Below, piece after piece: positions 45,789 through 53,684 of a stretch of DNA of 64,000 nucleotides. The stretch comes from Betaproteobacteria bacterium MOLA814. GTDB taxonomy: Bacteria > Pseudomonadota > Gammaproteobacteria > Burkholderiales > Burkholderiaceae_C. The notes beneath the pieces are model-generated. The model was not told the origin of the DNA. It saw only the letters and a program-made list of their open reading frames with translations, and ran no database searches. Both the position numbers and the translations under genes were made by a program. The number at the start of each line of letters is the position of its first letter. The first letter of the stretch is position 1. The stretch is taken from NCBI GenBank assembly GCA_000496475.1, contig AYMW01000001.1, positions 1,194,225 through 1,258,224 of the forward strand, read 5' to 3'.

Positions 45789-46676
45789 ATGACCATGACC
45801 ATGAACACACCACGCATGTCTCCCGCTTACTTAAACGCCCAGTACAACAACCGACTTCGCGTGGTCAATGCGCCAGCCATTTTGCAAGGCTGGCAGTCCC
45901 GCTCTCAGGTGGCAAGACAGCAGCTAAGCCACCACAGCGGCGTGACTTACGGCCAACACCCGCGCGAGGTACTTGATGTGTTTCCAGCCACCACAAACGC
46001 CGCGTTGGCGCCGGTGGTTGTGTTTGTTCACGGCGGTTACTGGCGCGCTTTAAGCAAAGATGAACACAGCTTTATCGCGCCAGCGCTTGTCAGCGCCGGC
46101 GCTTGCGTGGTAGTACCCAGTTACCCACTGTGCCCGCAGGCGAGCCTAGAAGATATTGCGCTGTCGCTGACACAAGCCTTGGCCTGGGTGTACCGCAATA
46201 TTGAACGCTACGGCGCAGACCCCACACGCATCACAGTGGTTGGCCACTCCGCGGGCGGGCATTTGGCGGCCATGCTGGTCAACACCCTGTGGCCAACAGT
46301 GGGCGTGGACTTGCCGCCACAGTTGGTCAGGGGGGCGGTTGCCATTTCTGGCTTATACGACTTGGCGCCCATCATGCGAACCACTCACCTGCAACAAGAC
46401 TTGCAACTCACCACGACACAAGTCGCACGTCTGAGCCCGGTGAATTTGCCACCATCGGCCTTGAACGGCGCACAACTCAGCTGCGTGGTGGGCGGACAAG
46501 AAAGCGAGGAATTTGTGCGTCAAAACACCTTGATGCAACGCGCATGGGGCACCCAGCATGTGCCCATTTGCGAAGCCTATGAGGGGCTCAACCACTTCAC
46601 GGTGCTGGACGCCCTGACCACGCCGACACACCCCCTACACCAGCTGGTGTTGTCGCACTTAATGCACGCCCAATAA
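45789..46676 (+). CDS. Kynurenine-formamidase-like alpha/beta hydrolase
   Basis: 295 residues. The oxyanion motif HGGYW (81-85) is the HGGxW signature of the KFase branch; the nucleophile is Ser154 in GHSAGG; the catalytic His is in GLNHFTVLDAL near the C-terminus. This branch hydrolyses N-formylkynurenine to kynurenine, and kynurenine degradation gives anthranilate, which suits the neighbouring cluster. No kynureninase or tryptophan dioxygenase lies in the window. The start is ambiguous: three in-frame ATGs at 45789, 45795 and 45801 fall in a tandem ACCATG repeat. Its last 18 bases overlap the convergent livF-like gene. Confidence 0.8.
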   Translation: MTMTMNTPRMSPAYLNAQYNNRLRVVNAPAILQGWQSRSQVARQQLSHHSGVTYGQHPREVLDVFPATTNAALAPVVVFVHGGYWRALSKDEHSFIAPALVSAGACVVVPSYPLCPQASLEDIALSLTQALAWVYRNIERYGADPTRITVVGHSAGGHLAAMLVNTLWPTVGVDLPPQLVRGAVAISGLYDLAPIMRTTHLQQDLQLTTTQVARLSPVNLPPSALNGAQLSCVVGGQESEEFVRQNTLMQRAWGTQHVPICEAYEGLNHFTVLDALTTPTHPLHQLVLSHLMHAQ

Positions 46677-47351
46677 GCGCGCCGCATCGTGTGCGCTTAA
46701 GCTGTCAAGTGGCCCACTCCACACTGTGGTCCCTTTTTCTAAAATAACGGCTTTATCAGCTACCCCGCGCAACTCTTTGAGTGACTTGTCAACCACCACA
46801 ATCGACAGCCCGCTGCTGCGCAAAGCCGCAATAGCGCGCCATATTTCTTGCCGCACCACGGGTGCCAAGCCTTCTGTGGCTTCATCCAAAATCAGCAACT
46901 TCGGATTGGTCATCAGCGCACGGGCGATGGCCAGCATTTGCTGCTCACCGCCAGACAAGGTGTTGGCTGACTGCGCAAGACGCTGTTCAAGCCTCGGGAA
47001 CAAGCCGTACACACAGGGTAAGTCCCAATGGCCAGGCTTGGCGGCCATGCTGAGATTTTCTAAAACCGTTAGGTTTGGAAAGCAACGCCTGCCTTCAGGC
47101 ACCAAACCCAAACCCAATTGAGCCACCATGTGGGTTGGCATATTAGCCAGGTCACGTCCTTGCCAGGTGATGCGCCCACCAGTGGGTGCAATCAGGTGCA
47201 TCAGTGCTTTAACAGCCGTGGTTTTACCCATGCCGTTGCGCCCCATCAGCGCCAGCACCTCGCCTGCCTCCAACGTCAAGTTCACGTCAAACAATACCTG
47301 CACAGGTCCATAGCCCGCCTGCACATGTGACATGTCCAACCACGCGCTCAT
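46659..47351 (-). CDS. livF: ABC transporter ATPase, LivF-type
   Basis: 230-residue ATPase of a branched-chain amino acid-type (HAAT) importer. Walker A GRNGMGKTT, signature LSGGEQQ, Walker B LLILDEAT and VPEGRRCFPNLTVLENL of LivF are present. In this cluster it probably energises uptake of an aromatic acid rather than branched-chain amino acids. It overlaps livG by four bases. Confidence 0.93.
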   Translation of the reverse strand: MSAWLDMSHVQAGYGPVQVLFDVNLTLEAGEVLALMGRNGMGKTTAVKALMHLIAPTGGRITWQGRDLANMPTHMVAQLGLGLVPEGRRCFPNLTVLENLSMAAKPGHWDLPCVYGLFPRLEQRLAQSANTLSGGEQQMLAIARALMTNPKLLILDEATEGLAPVVRQEIWRAIAALRSSGLSIVVVDKSLKELRGVADKAVILEKGTTVWSGPLDSLSAHDAARLLGVH

Positions 47352-48124
47352 ACAACACCTTGGGTAGAAGTGGGCATACCGTCATCGCCCAAATAGGCAG
47401 ACAGCACCTGCTCATTGCCCCTGACTTCATCGGGTGTACCCGTCATGAGCAAGTGGCCATAGTCAAGTACTGAAATCCTATCGGCCAATGAGAATACGGC
47501 GTCCATATCGTGCTCGACCAACAACACAGGTGCGCGCGTGCGCAAGCTTGCTATAAGTGACAACATGTCTTGCGTACCTTCTGAGCCAATGCCCGCCATG
47601 GGCTCGTCGAGCAGGTAAATTTTGGGACGCAAGGCCATGGCCATCGCCAATTCAAGACGACGCCGCTCGCCATGCGACAGGTTGCCAGCCAGCACCTCGC
47701 AACGCTGGTGCAAGCCCAACTGCTCCAGCACGTCCATAGCGTCGTCGCAGCTGTTGTGGAACGACAGGGCTTGTTTCCAAAAACCATACACACGCTGCTC
47801 GCGACCCTGCACAGCAAGCACCACATTCTGCAATACGGTGAATGCTGGCAACACCGAAGAAATTTGAAAAATCCTGCCTACGCCGGCCCGTGCACGCTTG
47901 GCCATGCCCCAACTTGTGACGTCTCGCCCGTCCAACAGCACGCGCCCACTGTCTGGTAATGCCTCACCCACAATTTGCTTGATGAGCGTGGATTTACCAG
48001 CCCCATTGGGTCCAATCAAAGCGTGGATCTCACCTGGTTGTACCGTTAAGCTGACGTTCGCTGTGACTTCTAAAGAGCCATAGGACTTACACAGGTTGCA
48101 CAGCTCGACAACGGGATGGCTCAT
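47348..48124 (-). CDS. livG: ABC transporter ATPase, LivG-type
   Basis: 258 residues from ATG 48124, which overlaps the livM stop as ATGA; the frame extending to 48214 would run into livM. Walker A GPNGAGKST, the LivG-type segment GRIFQISSVLPAFTVLQNV, LSHGERRRLE and Walker B IYLLDEPMAG are seen. Pairs with LivF as the second ATPase. Confidence 0.94.
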   Translation of the reverse strand: MSHPVVELCNLCKSYGSLEVTANVSLTVQPGEIHALIGPNGAGKSTLIKQIVGEALPDSGRVLLDGRDVTSWGMAKRARAGVGRIFQISSVLPAFTVLQNVVLAVQGREQRVYGFWKQALSFHNSCDDAMDVLEQLGLHQRCEVLAGNLSHGERRRLELAMAMALRPKIYLLDEPMAGIGSEGTQDMLSLIASLRTRAPVLLVEHDMDAVFSLADRISVLDYGHLLMTGTPDEVRGNEQVLSAYLGDDGMPTSTQGVV

Positions 48125-49089
48125 GCCTGGTCCTTGCGCAGCAACAGTCCCAGCACGCCGCCGCGCGCGAACATCACCACCACCAACAGTGTCAGCCCCA
48201 AGAAAAATTGCCAATGCTCACTGACACCACCAAGCCAATGCTCTAGCAGCACAAAAACCATCGCGCCGATAACTGGGCCCATTAGCCTTGCCACACCGCC
48301 CAAAATAACGAACACAATTATCTCGCCGGAAAAGTGCCATGACAACGATTGCGGACTCACGAAGCGGTTGAGGTCTGCGTATAAAGAACCTGCCAAACCA
48401 GTGATAACAGCCGAGATGACAAATGCTGTCAGTTGAACTTGAAAAGGGGACATACCAACGCTTTGAACCCGCTGCGGATTTTGTCGAACAGCTTGCAATA
48501 CCAAACCAAAGCCAGAGTGCGACAAACGTGCAAACAGCCACAACGCACACAGCAACACGGCCAATGTGATGAGGTAATAAGTCAACGGCGTCATGGTGTT
48601 CATACCCGCAAATTGGTTGCGCACGTAGAACGACAAACCATCTTCGCCGCCATAAGCTGGCCATGCAATGGCCAAGTAATACATCATTTGCGCAAACGCC
48701 AACGTCACCATAATGAAGTACACGCCGCTGGTGCGAAGGCTAAGCAAGCCAATCATTAGTGCAGCCGCAGCACACACCACCAAGGCCACAGGCCATATCA
48801 CCAACATGTCCTGCGAACCTGTCCAGCCAGTCCCTAATAAGGACTCTGCATTCATGTGGTGGGTGGCCAAAATACCTGTGACATAGCCGCCCAAGCCAAA
48901 AAAAGCTGCATGGCCAAACGACACCATACCGCCCAAACCCAAAGCCACATTCAAACCCACCGCGGCCAAGGCCAAGATAACCACCTTGGTTGCCAGCGTG
49001 AGCGAGAAGATGTCACCCGAGAGTTGTGCGTAGACAGGTACCAACAACAAGGCCAGTATCAGCGCTGCATTGATACGGTACTGTGTCAT
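48121..49089 (-). CDS. livM: ABC transporter permease, LivM-type
   Basis: 322 residues, eight to nine membrane segments. The family motif GLGGMVSFGHAAFFGLGGY is at about residues 50-70 and the coupling loop with ALRTSGVYFIMVTLAFAQM-type sequence near 115-135. Overlaps both neighbours by four bases, showing tight operon coupling. Confidence 0.93.
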   Translation of the reverse strand: MTQYRINAALILALLLVPVYAQLSGDIFSLTLATKVVILALAAVGLNVALGLGGMVSFGHAAFFGLGGYVTGILATHHMNAESLLGTGWTGSQDMLVIWPVALVVCAAAALMIGLLSLRTSGVYFIMVTLAFAQMMYYLAIAWPAYGGEDGLSFYVRNQFAGMNTMTPLTYYLITLAVLLCALWLFARLSHSGFGLVLQAVRQNPQRVQSVGMSPFQVQLTAFVISAVITGLAGSLYADLNRFVSPQSLSWHFSGEIIVFVILGGVARLMGPVIGAMVFVLLEHWLGGVSEHWQFFLGLTLLVVVMFARGGVLGLLLRKDQA

Positions 49090-50009
49090 GCCGGCTTGCC
49101 AAACAGCCCTTGCGGCTTGAACAACAACACCGCGGCCATCAACACGTAAATAGCAACCGAAGCCAAGGCCGAACCCATTGAAGCCGCTTGCCCTACAGGC
49201 ATAAAAACTTCAAACACAATCGGCAATAAAAACTTACCCATGACATCCAGCGTACCCACCAACAAGGCCGCCACCAAGCTGCCAAAGATACTGCCTATGC
49301 CGCCAATGATAATCACCACAAAGGCAATGATGAGCACAGGCTCGCCCATGCCGACTTGAACTGATTGCAAGCTGCCTATAAGCGCACCCGCCAGGCCGGC
49401 TAGCCCGGCGCCTATGGCAAACACCACGGTGTACAAGCGCCTGATATTGACACCCAATGCCGCCACCATCTCGCGGTCAGACTGACCCGCGCGTATGCGC
49501 ACACCCAAGCGGGTGCGGGCAATGAGTACAAACAAGGCTGCAGCCACTACAACCGACATGGCAATGATGAACAGCCTAAAGACGGAGTACGTAACGCCAA
49601 AGGGGAGCGCTACCGTGCCTTGCAGCAACACCGGCACATCGAGACTGAGCGGGAACGACCCAAACAACCAGCGCATCAATTCGTTGGCCATCAGAATCAG
49701 TGCGAAGGTTGCCAACACTTGGTCTAGGTGGTCGCGCTGGTACAACTGTCTGACCACCACGATTTCTATCACCGCACCTGTGAGTGCGGCAACGCCTACA
49801 GCAAACAGCAGCGACACAAAGAAGCCCGCACCCATTTGAATGCCGGCGGCACAGGCAAATGCACCCACCATGTACAGGGACCCATGCGCCAAATTGATCA
49901 CGCCCATGACCCCGAAAACCAGTGTCAAACCAGCGGCCATCAGAAACAGCGTCATGCTGTATTGCACGCTGTTGAGCAGTTGCTCCAAAACCAATGACGT
50001 AGTTATCAA
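49086..50009 (-). CDS. livH: ABC transporter permease, LivH-type
   Basis: 307 residues, about eight membrane segments. GLTLVFGVMGVINLAHGSLYMVGAF near the N-terminus and RTRLGVRIRAGQSDREMVAALGVN in the cytoplasmic loop are family markers. Starts 58 bases after the binding-protein stop and overlaps livM by four bases. Confidence 0.94.
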   Translation of the reverse strand: MITTSLVLEQLLNSVQYSMTLFLMAAGLTLVFGVMGVINLAHGSLYMVGAFACAAGIQMGAGFFVSLLFAVGVAALTGAVIEIVVVRQLYQRDHLDQVLATFALILMANELMRWLFGSFPLSLDVPVLLQGTVALPFGVTYSVFRLFIIAMSVVVAAALFVLIARTRLGVRIRAGQSDREMVAALGVNIRRLYTVVFAIGAGLAGLAGALIGSLQSVQVGMGEPVLIIAFVVIIIGGIGSIFGSLVAALLVGTLDVMGKFLLPIVFEVFMPVGQAASMGSALASVAIYVLMAAVLLFKPQGLFGKPA

Positions 50010-50067
50010 ACGAAGTGCGCGATCAGTTGTGTATAGGTTGCAAGTAGGGCGAGGTTGCCGAGCATGT

Positions 50068-51222
50068 TTATTTCATTGCGCACTGGCTGGCGTACACGCC
50101 CACATGCTGTGAGATGGCTTTGCTCAGAATTTTGTTGGTGTACACATCGCCTTCTTTGATGACTTCACGCACATAAATGTCTTGAATAGGATGCTGGCTG
50201 TTGTCAAACTTGAACGCCCCACGGGTCGATTCAAAGTTGGCTTTTTTCAGCGCCGCCCTAAAGGCATCCGCGTTGCCAATGTCGGCTTGCGCCATGGCTG
50301 ACAACAACAAGTTGGCCGTGTCGTAACCTTGGCTGGCGTACAGCGACGGCAAGCGTCCATACGCTTCTTGGAAGGCTTTTACAAACTTCACATTCGCCGC
50401 ATTGTCCAAGTCTTTAGACCACTGTGAGGTGTTGCGCACACCCAAAGCTGCCGCACCTACAGCTTGCAAAATACCTTGGTCAAACGAGAAGGCCGGACCT
50501 ACCAATGGCGTCTTGGCACCTGACTGTGCATACTGTTTCATGAATGCGATGCCCATGCCGCCTGGTAAGAAAAAATACACGGAGTCGGCGCCTGAGGCTT
50601 TGATTTGTGCGATCTCACCAGCGTAGTCGGTTTGACCCAACTTGGTATACACCTCAGAAGCAACTGTGCCTTTGTAGCCACGTTTGTAACCCTTTAACGC
50701 GTCTTTACCAGCTGGGTAGTTGGGCGCCAAGATAAACGAATTCTTGTACTTGGCAACACCACCCGCGTAAGCGCCTGCAGCTTGGTGCAAGTCGTCGTTT
50801 TGCCATGCCACGTTGAAATAATTTTTGTTGCACCCAGCACCTGCTAGCGCTGACGGGCCCGCATTGGGTGACAGGTAAATTTTGTTTTGAGCCGTTGCGC
50901 TTGGCACCACTGCCATGGCCAAGTTAGACCAAATAATGCCTGTCAGCACATCGACCTTGTCAGACTGAATCATTTTGTCGGCCAGCTGAACGGCCACATC
51001 TGGCTTTCGCTGGTCATCGGCAACCACCACGGTGATATCTCTGTTGCCGCTGAGCTTGACAGCCAGCTCGAAACCATCCTTCACATCGATGCCCAACCCG
51101 GCACCACCGCCCGACAGCGTGGTGATCATCCCGACTTTAACGGGGCCAGCAACAGCCGCGGCGCCCATACACAACAGCGACGTGGCTGCGACTATTGTTG
51201 TTACTGCTAGTTTGAATTGCAT
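50068..51222 (-). CDS. ABC transporter substrate-binding protein, LivK-type
   Basis: 384-residue periplasmic binding protein with signal peptide MQFKLAVTTIVAATSLLCMGAAAVA, cleaved before GPVKVG. The Peripla_BP_6 fold is visible: VGMITTLSGGGAGLGIDVKDGFELAV, then IIWSNLAMAV and PNAGPSALAGAGC. The ligand is unknown; the divergent binding proteins of aromatic-acid clusters differ from true leucine-binding proteins. It is 32 bases after the CoA ligase stop, so ligand uptake and activation are co-expressed. Confidence 0.92.
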   Translation of the reverse strand: MQFKLAVTTIVAATSLLCMGAAAVAGPVKVGMITTLSGGGAGLGIDVKDGFELAVKLSGNRDITVVVADDQRKPDVAVQLADKMIQSDKVDVLTGIIWSNLAMAVVPSATAQNKIYLSPNAGPSALAGAGCNKNYFNVAWQNDDLHQAAGAYAGGVAKYKNSFILAPNYPAGKDALKGYKRGYKGTVASEVYTKLGQTDYAGEIAQIKASGADSVYFFLPGGMGIAFMKQYAQSGAKTPLVGPAFSFDQGILQAVGAAALGVRNTSQWSKDLDNAANVKFVKAFQEAYGRLPSLYASQGYDTANLLLSAMAQADIGNADAFRAALKKANFESTRGAFKFDNSQHPIQDIYVREVIKEGDVYTNKILSKAISQHVGVYASQCAMK

Positions 51223-51254
51223 GGTTGTCTCCTTGGGGGTTTAGAAATTGTCAG

Positions 51255-52892
51255 TTACACCGTTTGTCGCAGCATAAACCTTTGTATTTTGCCAGTCGCT
51301 GTCTTGGGAAGGGAATCGGTGAACACCACTACACGGGGGTACTTGTAAGGTGCAATTATGGCTTTAACGTGATCTTGCAGCTGCTGCACCGTTTCGGCGC
51401 TGGACTCCCATTGCGGTCGTAGCACCACATGTGCGCGCACCACGTGTCCTCTGGCTTCGTCAACTTGAGCCACCACCGCGCACTCAGCCACGGCCTCGTG
51501 CGACATCAAAGCGGCCTCTACCTCTGGACCAGCAATGTTGTAGCCGCCAGAGACAATCATGTCGTCGTTGCGAGCAACAAAGTGAAAGCAACCCTGTGCA
51601 TCTTGGTAAAACGTGTCGCCCGTGATGTTCCACCCATCACGTACATACATCTGTTGACGCTCGTCATTCAAATACCTGCATCCGGTTAGCCCACGTACCG
51701 CCAACGCGCCCGGTTCACCGGTCGCGACCTCCCGCCCTTGCTCATCAATCACCTTGGCCTCGTAGCCTGTCACCGGTCTGCCTGTGCTTGCGGCGCGGCT
51801 GTCATCTAGCCGGTTGCTGATAAAGATGTGCAGCATTTCTGTTGAGCCGATACCGTCGAGCATGGGCTTGCCGGTTTTTGCCAGCCATTCGTCGTAGATG
51901 GGCGCGGCCAAGGTTTCGCCTGCCGATATGGCCACACGCAGACTGGATACATCTGCCCCTGCGTCCATGGCCCCCAACATGGCCCTGTAGGCGGTCGGGG
52001 CGGTGAGGCAAACGGTCGCTTTGTATTGCTGAATGATCTCAATGAGGTTTGGCGGCGATGCATTTTCAAGCAACACCGAACACGCACCGAACCGCAGTGG
52101 AAATAGCGCCAAACCACCGAGGCCAAACGTAAACGCCAGTGGCGGCGATCCAACAAATACATCGGTGGGAACCACTTGCAACACCTCTTTGGCATAACCG
52201 TCACAAGCCATCAACAAGTCGCGGTGAAAGTGCATGGTCGCTTTGGGCTGGCCTGTGGTGCCAGATGTAAACCCCAGCAAGGCCACATCGTCTTTGCTGG
52301 TAGCAACAGCTGAGAAAACCACTGGGTGCTGAAGTGCAGCCCTGTCCAATTCTTGTGTTTGCTCCGCTGTGCCGTCGAATGTGACAATGGCCAACAAACT
52401 GCTGCCTGCTCGTATGCACGGCTTTAAATCGTCCAGCAACCTGCCATCACACAAAGCCAAGCTAACCTGCGCCTTGTCCACGACTTGTTGCAACTCAAGC
52501 GCCCTGAGCATGGGCATGGTGTTGACGGCTACAGCACCAACTTTGGTAACTGCCAGCCAACACGCCACCATGGCCGGGTTGTTGGCAGAGCGTATCAACA
52601 CACGGTTGCCAGGTTTAACCCCATAGTTGTTGACCAACGCGTGGGCCAGTTGGTTGCTCCACTGAGCCAACTCTTTATACGTTCTGCTGCGGCCATTGCC
52701 CACCAAGGCAATGCGCGCACCAAAGCCTTTTGCAACCATGGCATCGCTGAGCTCAACGCCGACATTCAAGGTTTCAGGATAAGGCTCAGTTGGCGGAATA
52801 AATGTAGGCCACAACCCAGGCGCGGGTAAGTTGTCTCGTGTGAACGTATCGGTATGCGCAGAAGCACCTAGGGTTGCGGTGGCTTGGCTCAT
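51255..52892 (-). CDS. Benzoate-CoA ligase family protein (probable 2-aminobenzoate-CoA ligase)
   Basis: Acyl-adenylate-forming ligase of 545 residues. The AMP-binding motif LLGFTSGTTGQPKATMHFHRD, the family A5-type DGIGSTEMLHIF, GYNIAGPEVEAALMSH and the C-terminal catalytic Lys in PKTATGKIQRFMLR are present. DGIGSTEMLHIFISNR is typical of benzoate and aminobenzoate CoA ligases. Together with the monooxygenase/reductase it would activate anthranilate to 2-aminobenzoyl-CoA. First gene of the transporter operon, divergent from the RidA gene. Confidence 0.9.
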   Translation of the reverse strand: MSQATATLGASAHTDTFTRDNLPAPGLWPTFIPPTEPYPETLNVGVELSDAMVAKGFGARIALVGNGRSRTYKELAQWSNQLAHALVNNYGVKPGNRVLIRSANNPAMVACWLAVTKVGAVAVNTMPMLRALELQQVVDKAQVSLALCDGRLLDDLKPCIRAGSSLLAIVTFDGTAEQTQELDRAALQHPVVFSAVATSKDDVALLGFTSGTTGQPKATMHFHRDLLMACDGYAKEVLQVVPTDVFVGSPPLAFTFGLGGLALFPLRFGACSVLLENASPPNLIEIIQQYKATVCLTAPTAYRAMLGAMDAGADVSSLRVAISAGETLAAPIYDEWLAKTGKPMLDGIGSTEMLHIFISNRLDDSRAASTGRPVTGYEAKVIDEQGREVATGEPGALAVRGLTGCRYLNDERQQMYVRDGWNITGDTFYQDAQGCFHFVARNDDMIVSGGYNIAGPEVEAALMSHEAVAECAVVAQVDEARGHVVRAHVVLRPQWESSAETVQQLQDHVKAIIAPYKYPRVVVFTDSLPKTATGKIQRFMLRQTV

Positions 52893-53133
52893 AAGTCATC
52901 TCCACACATACGCACCCACTGGGGTGCAAGCCACCCTCTGGCTTGTCCATAACCAAATCCATGACCATAGCCATACCGACAATCGCTTCGCATCAGCACA
53001 CTGGGTGTGGCCACCATGTGCAGTGACTTGCATGGATTAGACGGCGGCGCGGTGTTGGGTGGTGTCATACAACTGCACAAAATGGCGGTGACTTGTGCAT
53101 CGCTCTATGCGAGACATCTACACCACCTTACAA

Positions 53134-53153
53134 TTGTTTGAGCTTAAACTAAT
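53134..53153. promoter_or_regulatory. Second copy of the MarR operator
   Basis: TTGTTTGA-GC-TTAAACTAAT, one base shorter and one base different from the site at 45165-45185. It is imperfectly palindromic and lies between the divergent CoA ligase and RidA genes, in a 350-base gap otherwise without genes. Confidence 0.6.
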
Positions 53154-53244
53154 TAAGTTCGAACGAAATAAGTACATACCCGCGCACTCCCTACACGTGT
53201 GCCACCTACAATAAAAATACCACTATTTGAAAGATTTACTGCGC

Positions 53245-53637
53245 ATGAACACCGCCATACAACCACACGGCTGGCTACCCGCCAAGGGCTATGCCAACGG
53301 CATTTGGACAGCAGACGGCAGCCTCTATGTAGGCGGACAAATAGGCTGGAATGCACAGCAGCAATTTGAAAGTGACGACTTCATATCGCAAATGCGCCAA
53401 ACGCTGCACAACATAGTGGCCATAGTCGAAGCAGCAGGTGCGGCCACCACAGACATCGTGAGGCTGACCTGGTACGTGGTGGACAAACGAGAGTACATGG
53501 CCAGACAGTCAGAAGTCGGCCAAGCCTACCGTGACATCATGGGCAAACACTTTCCGGCCATGACCATGGTTGTTGTCGCTGGCTTGGTAGAGGACCGTGC
53601 TTTACTGGAGATTGAAGCAACCGCTGTCAAGCGGTAA
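53245..53637 (+). CDS. RidA/YjgF family protein lacking the catalytic arginine
   Basis: 130 residues. Family motifs LYVGGQIGWN, EAAGAATTDIVRLTWYV and the C-terminal LLEIEATAVKR are clear. E. coli RidA has Arg105 in FPARSCV; here the matching position is Met106 (FPAMTMV), so it belongs to an Rid subgroup without the imine-hydrolysing Arg. It sits opposite the CoA ligase behind the shared MarR-type site. A role in handling the enamine product of the monooxygenase/reductase is attractive but the missing Arg argues for a different chemistry. ATG 53245 preferred to TTG 53227. Confidence 0.88.
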   Translation: MNTAIQPHGWLPAKGYANGIWTADGSLYVGGQIGWNAQQQFESDDFISQMRQTLHNIVAIVEAAGAATTDIVRLTWYVVDKREYMARQSEVGQAYRDIMGKHFPAMTMVVVAGLVEDRALLEIEATAVKR

Positions 53638-53684
53638 AGCGCGCTGGGTGCCAGCCCGCTTCACGCCACGACCTCACAGCGCGG

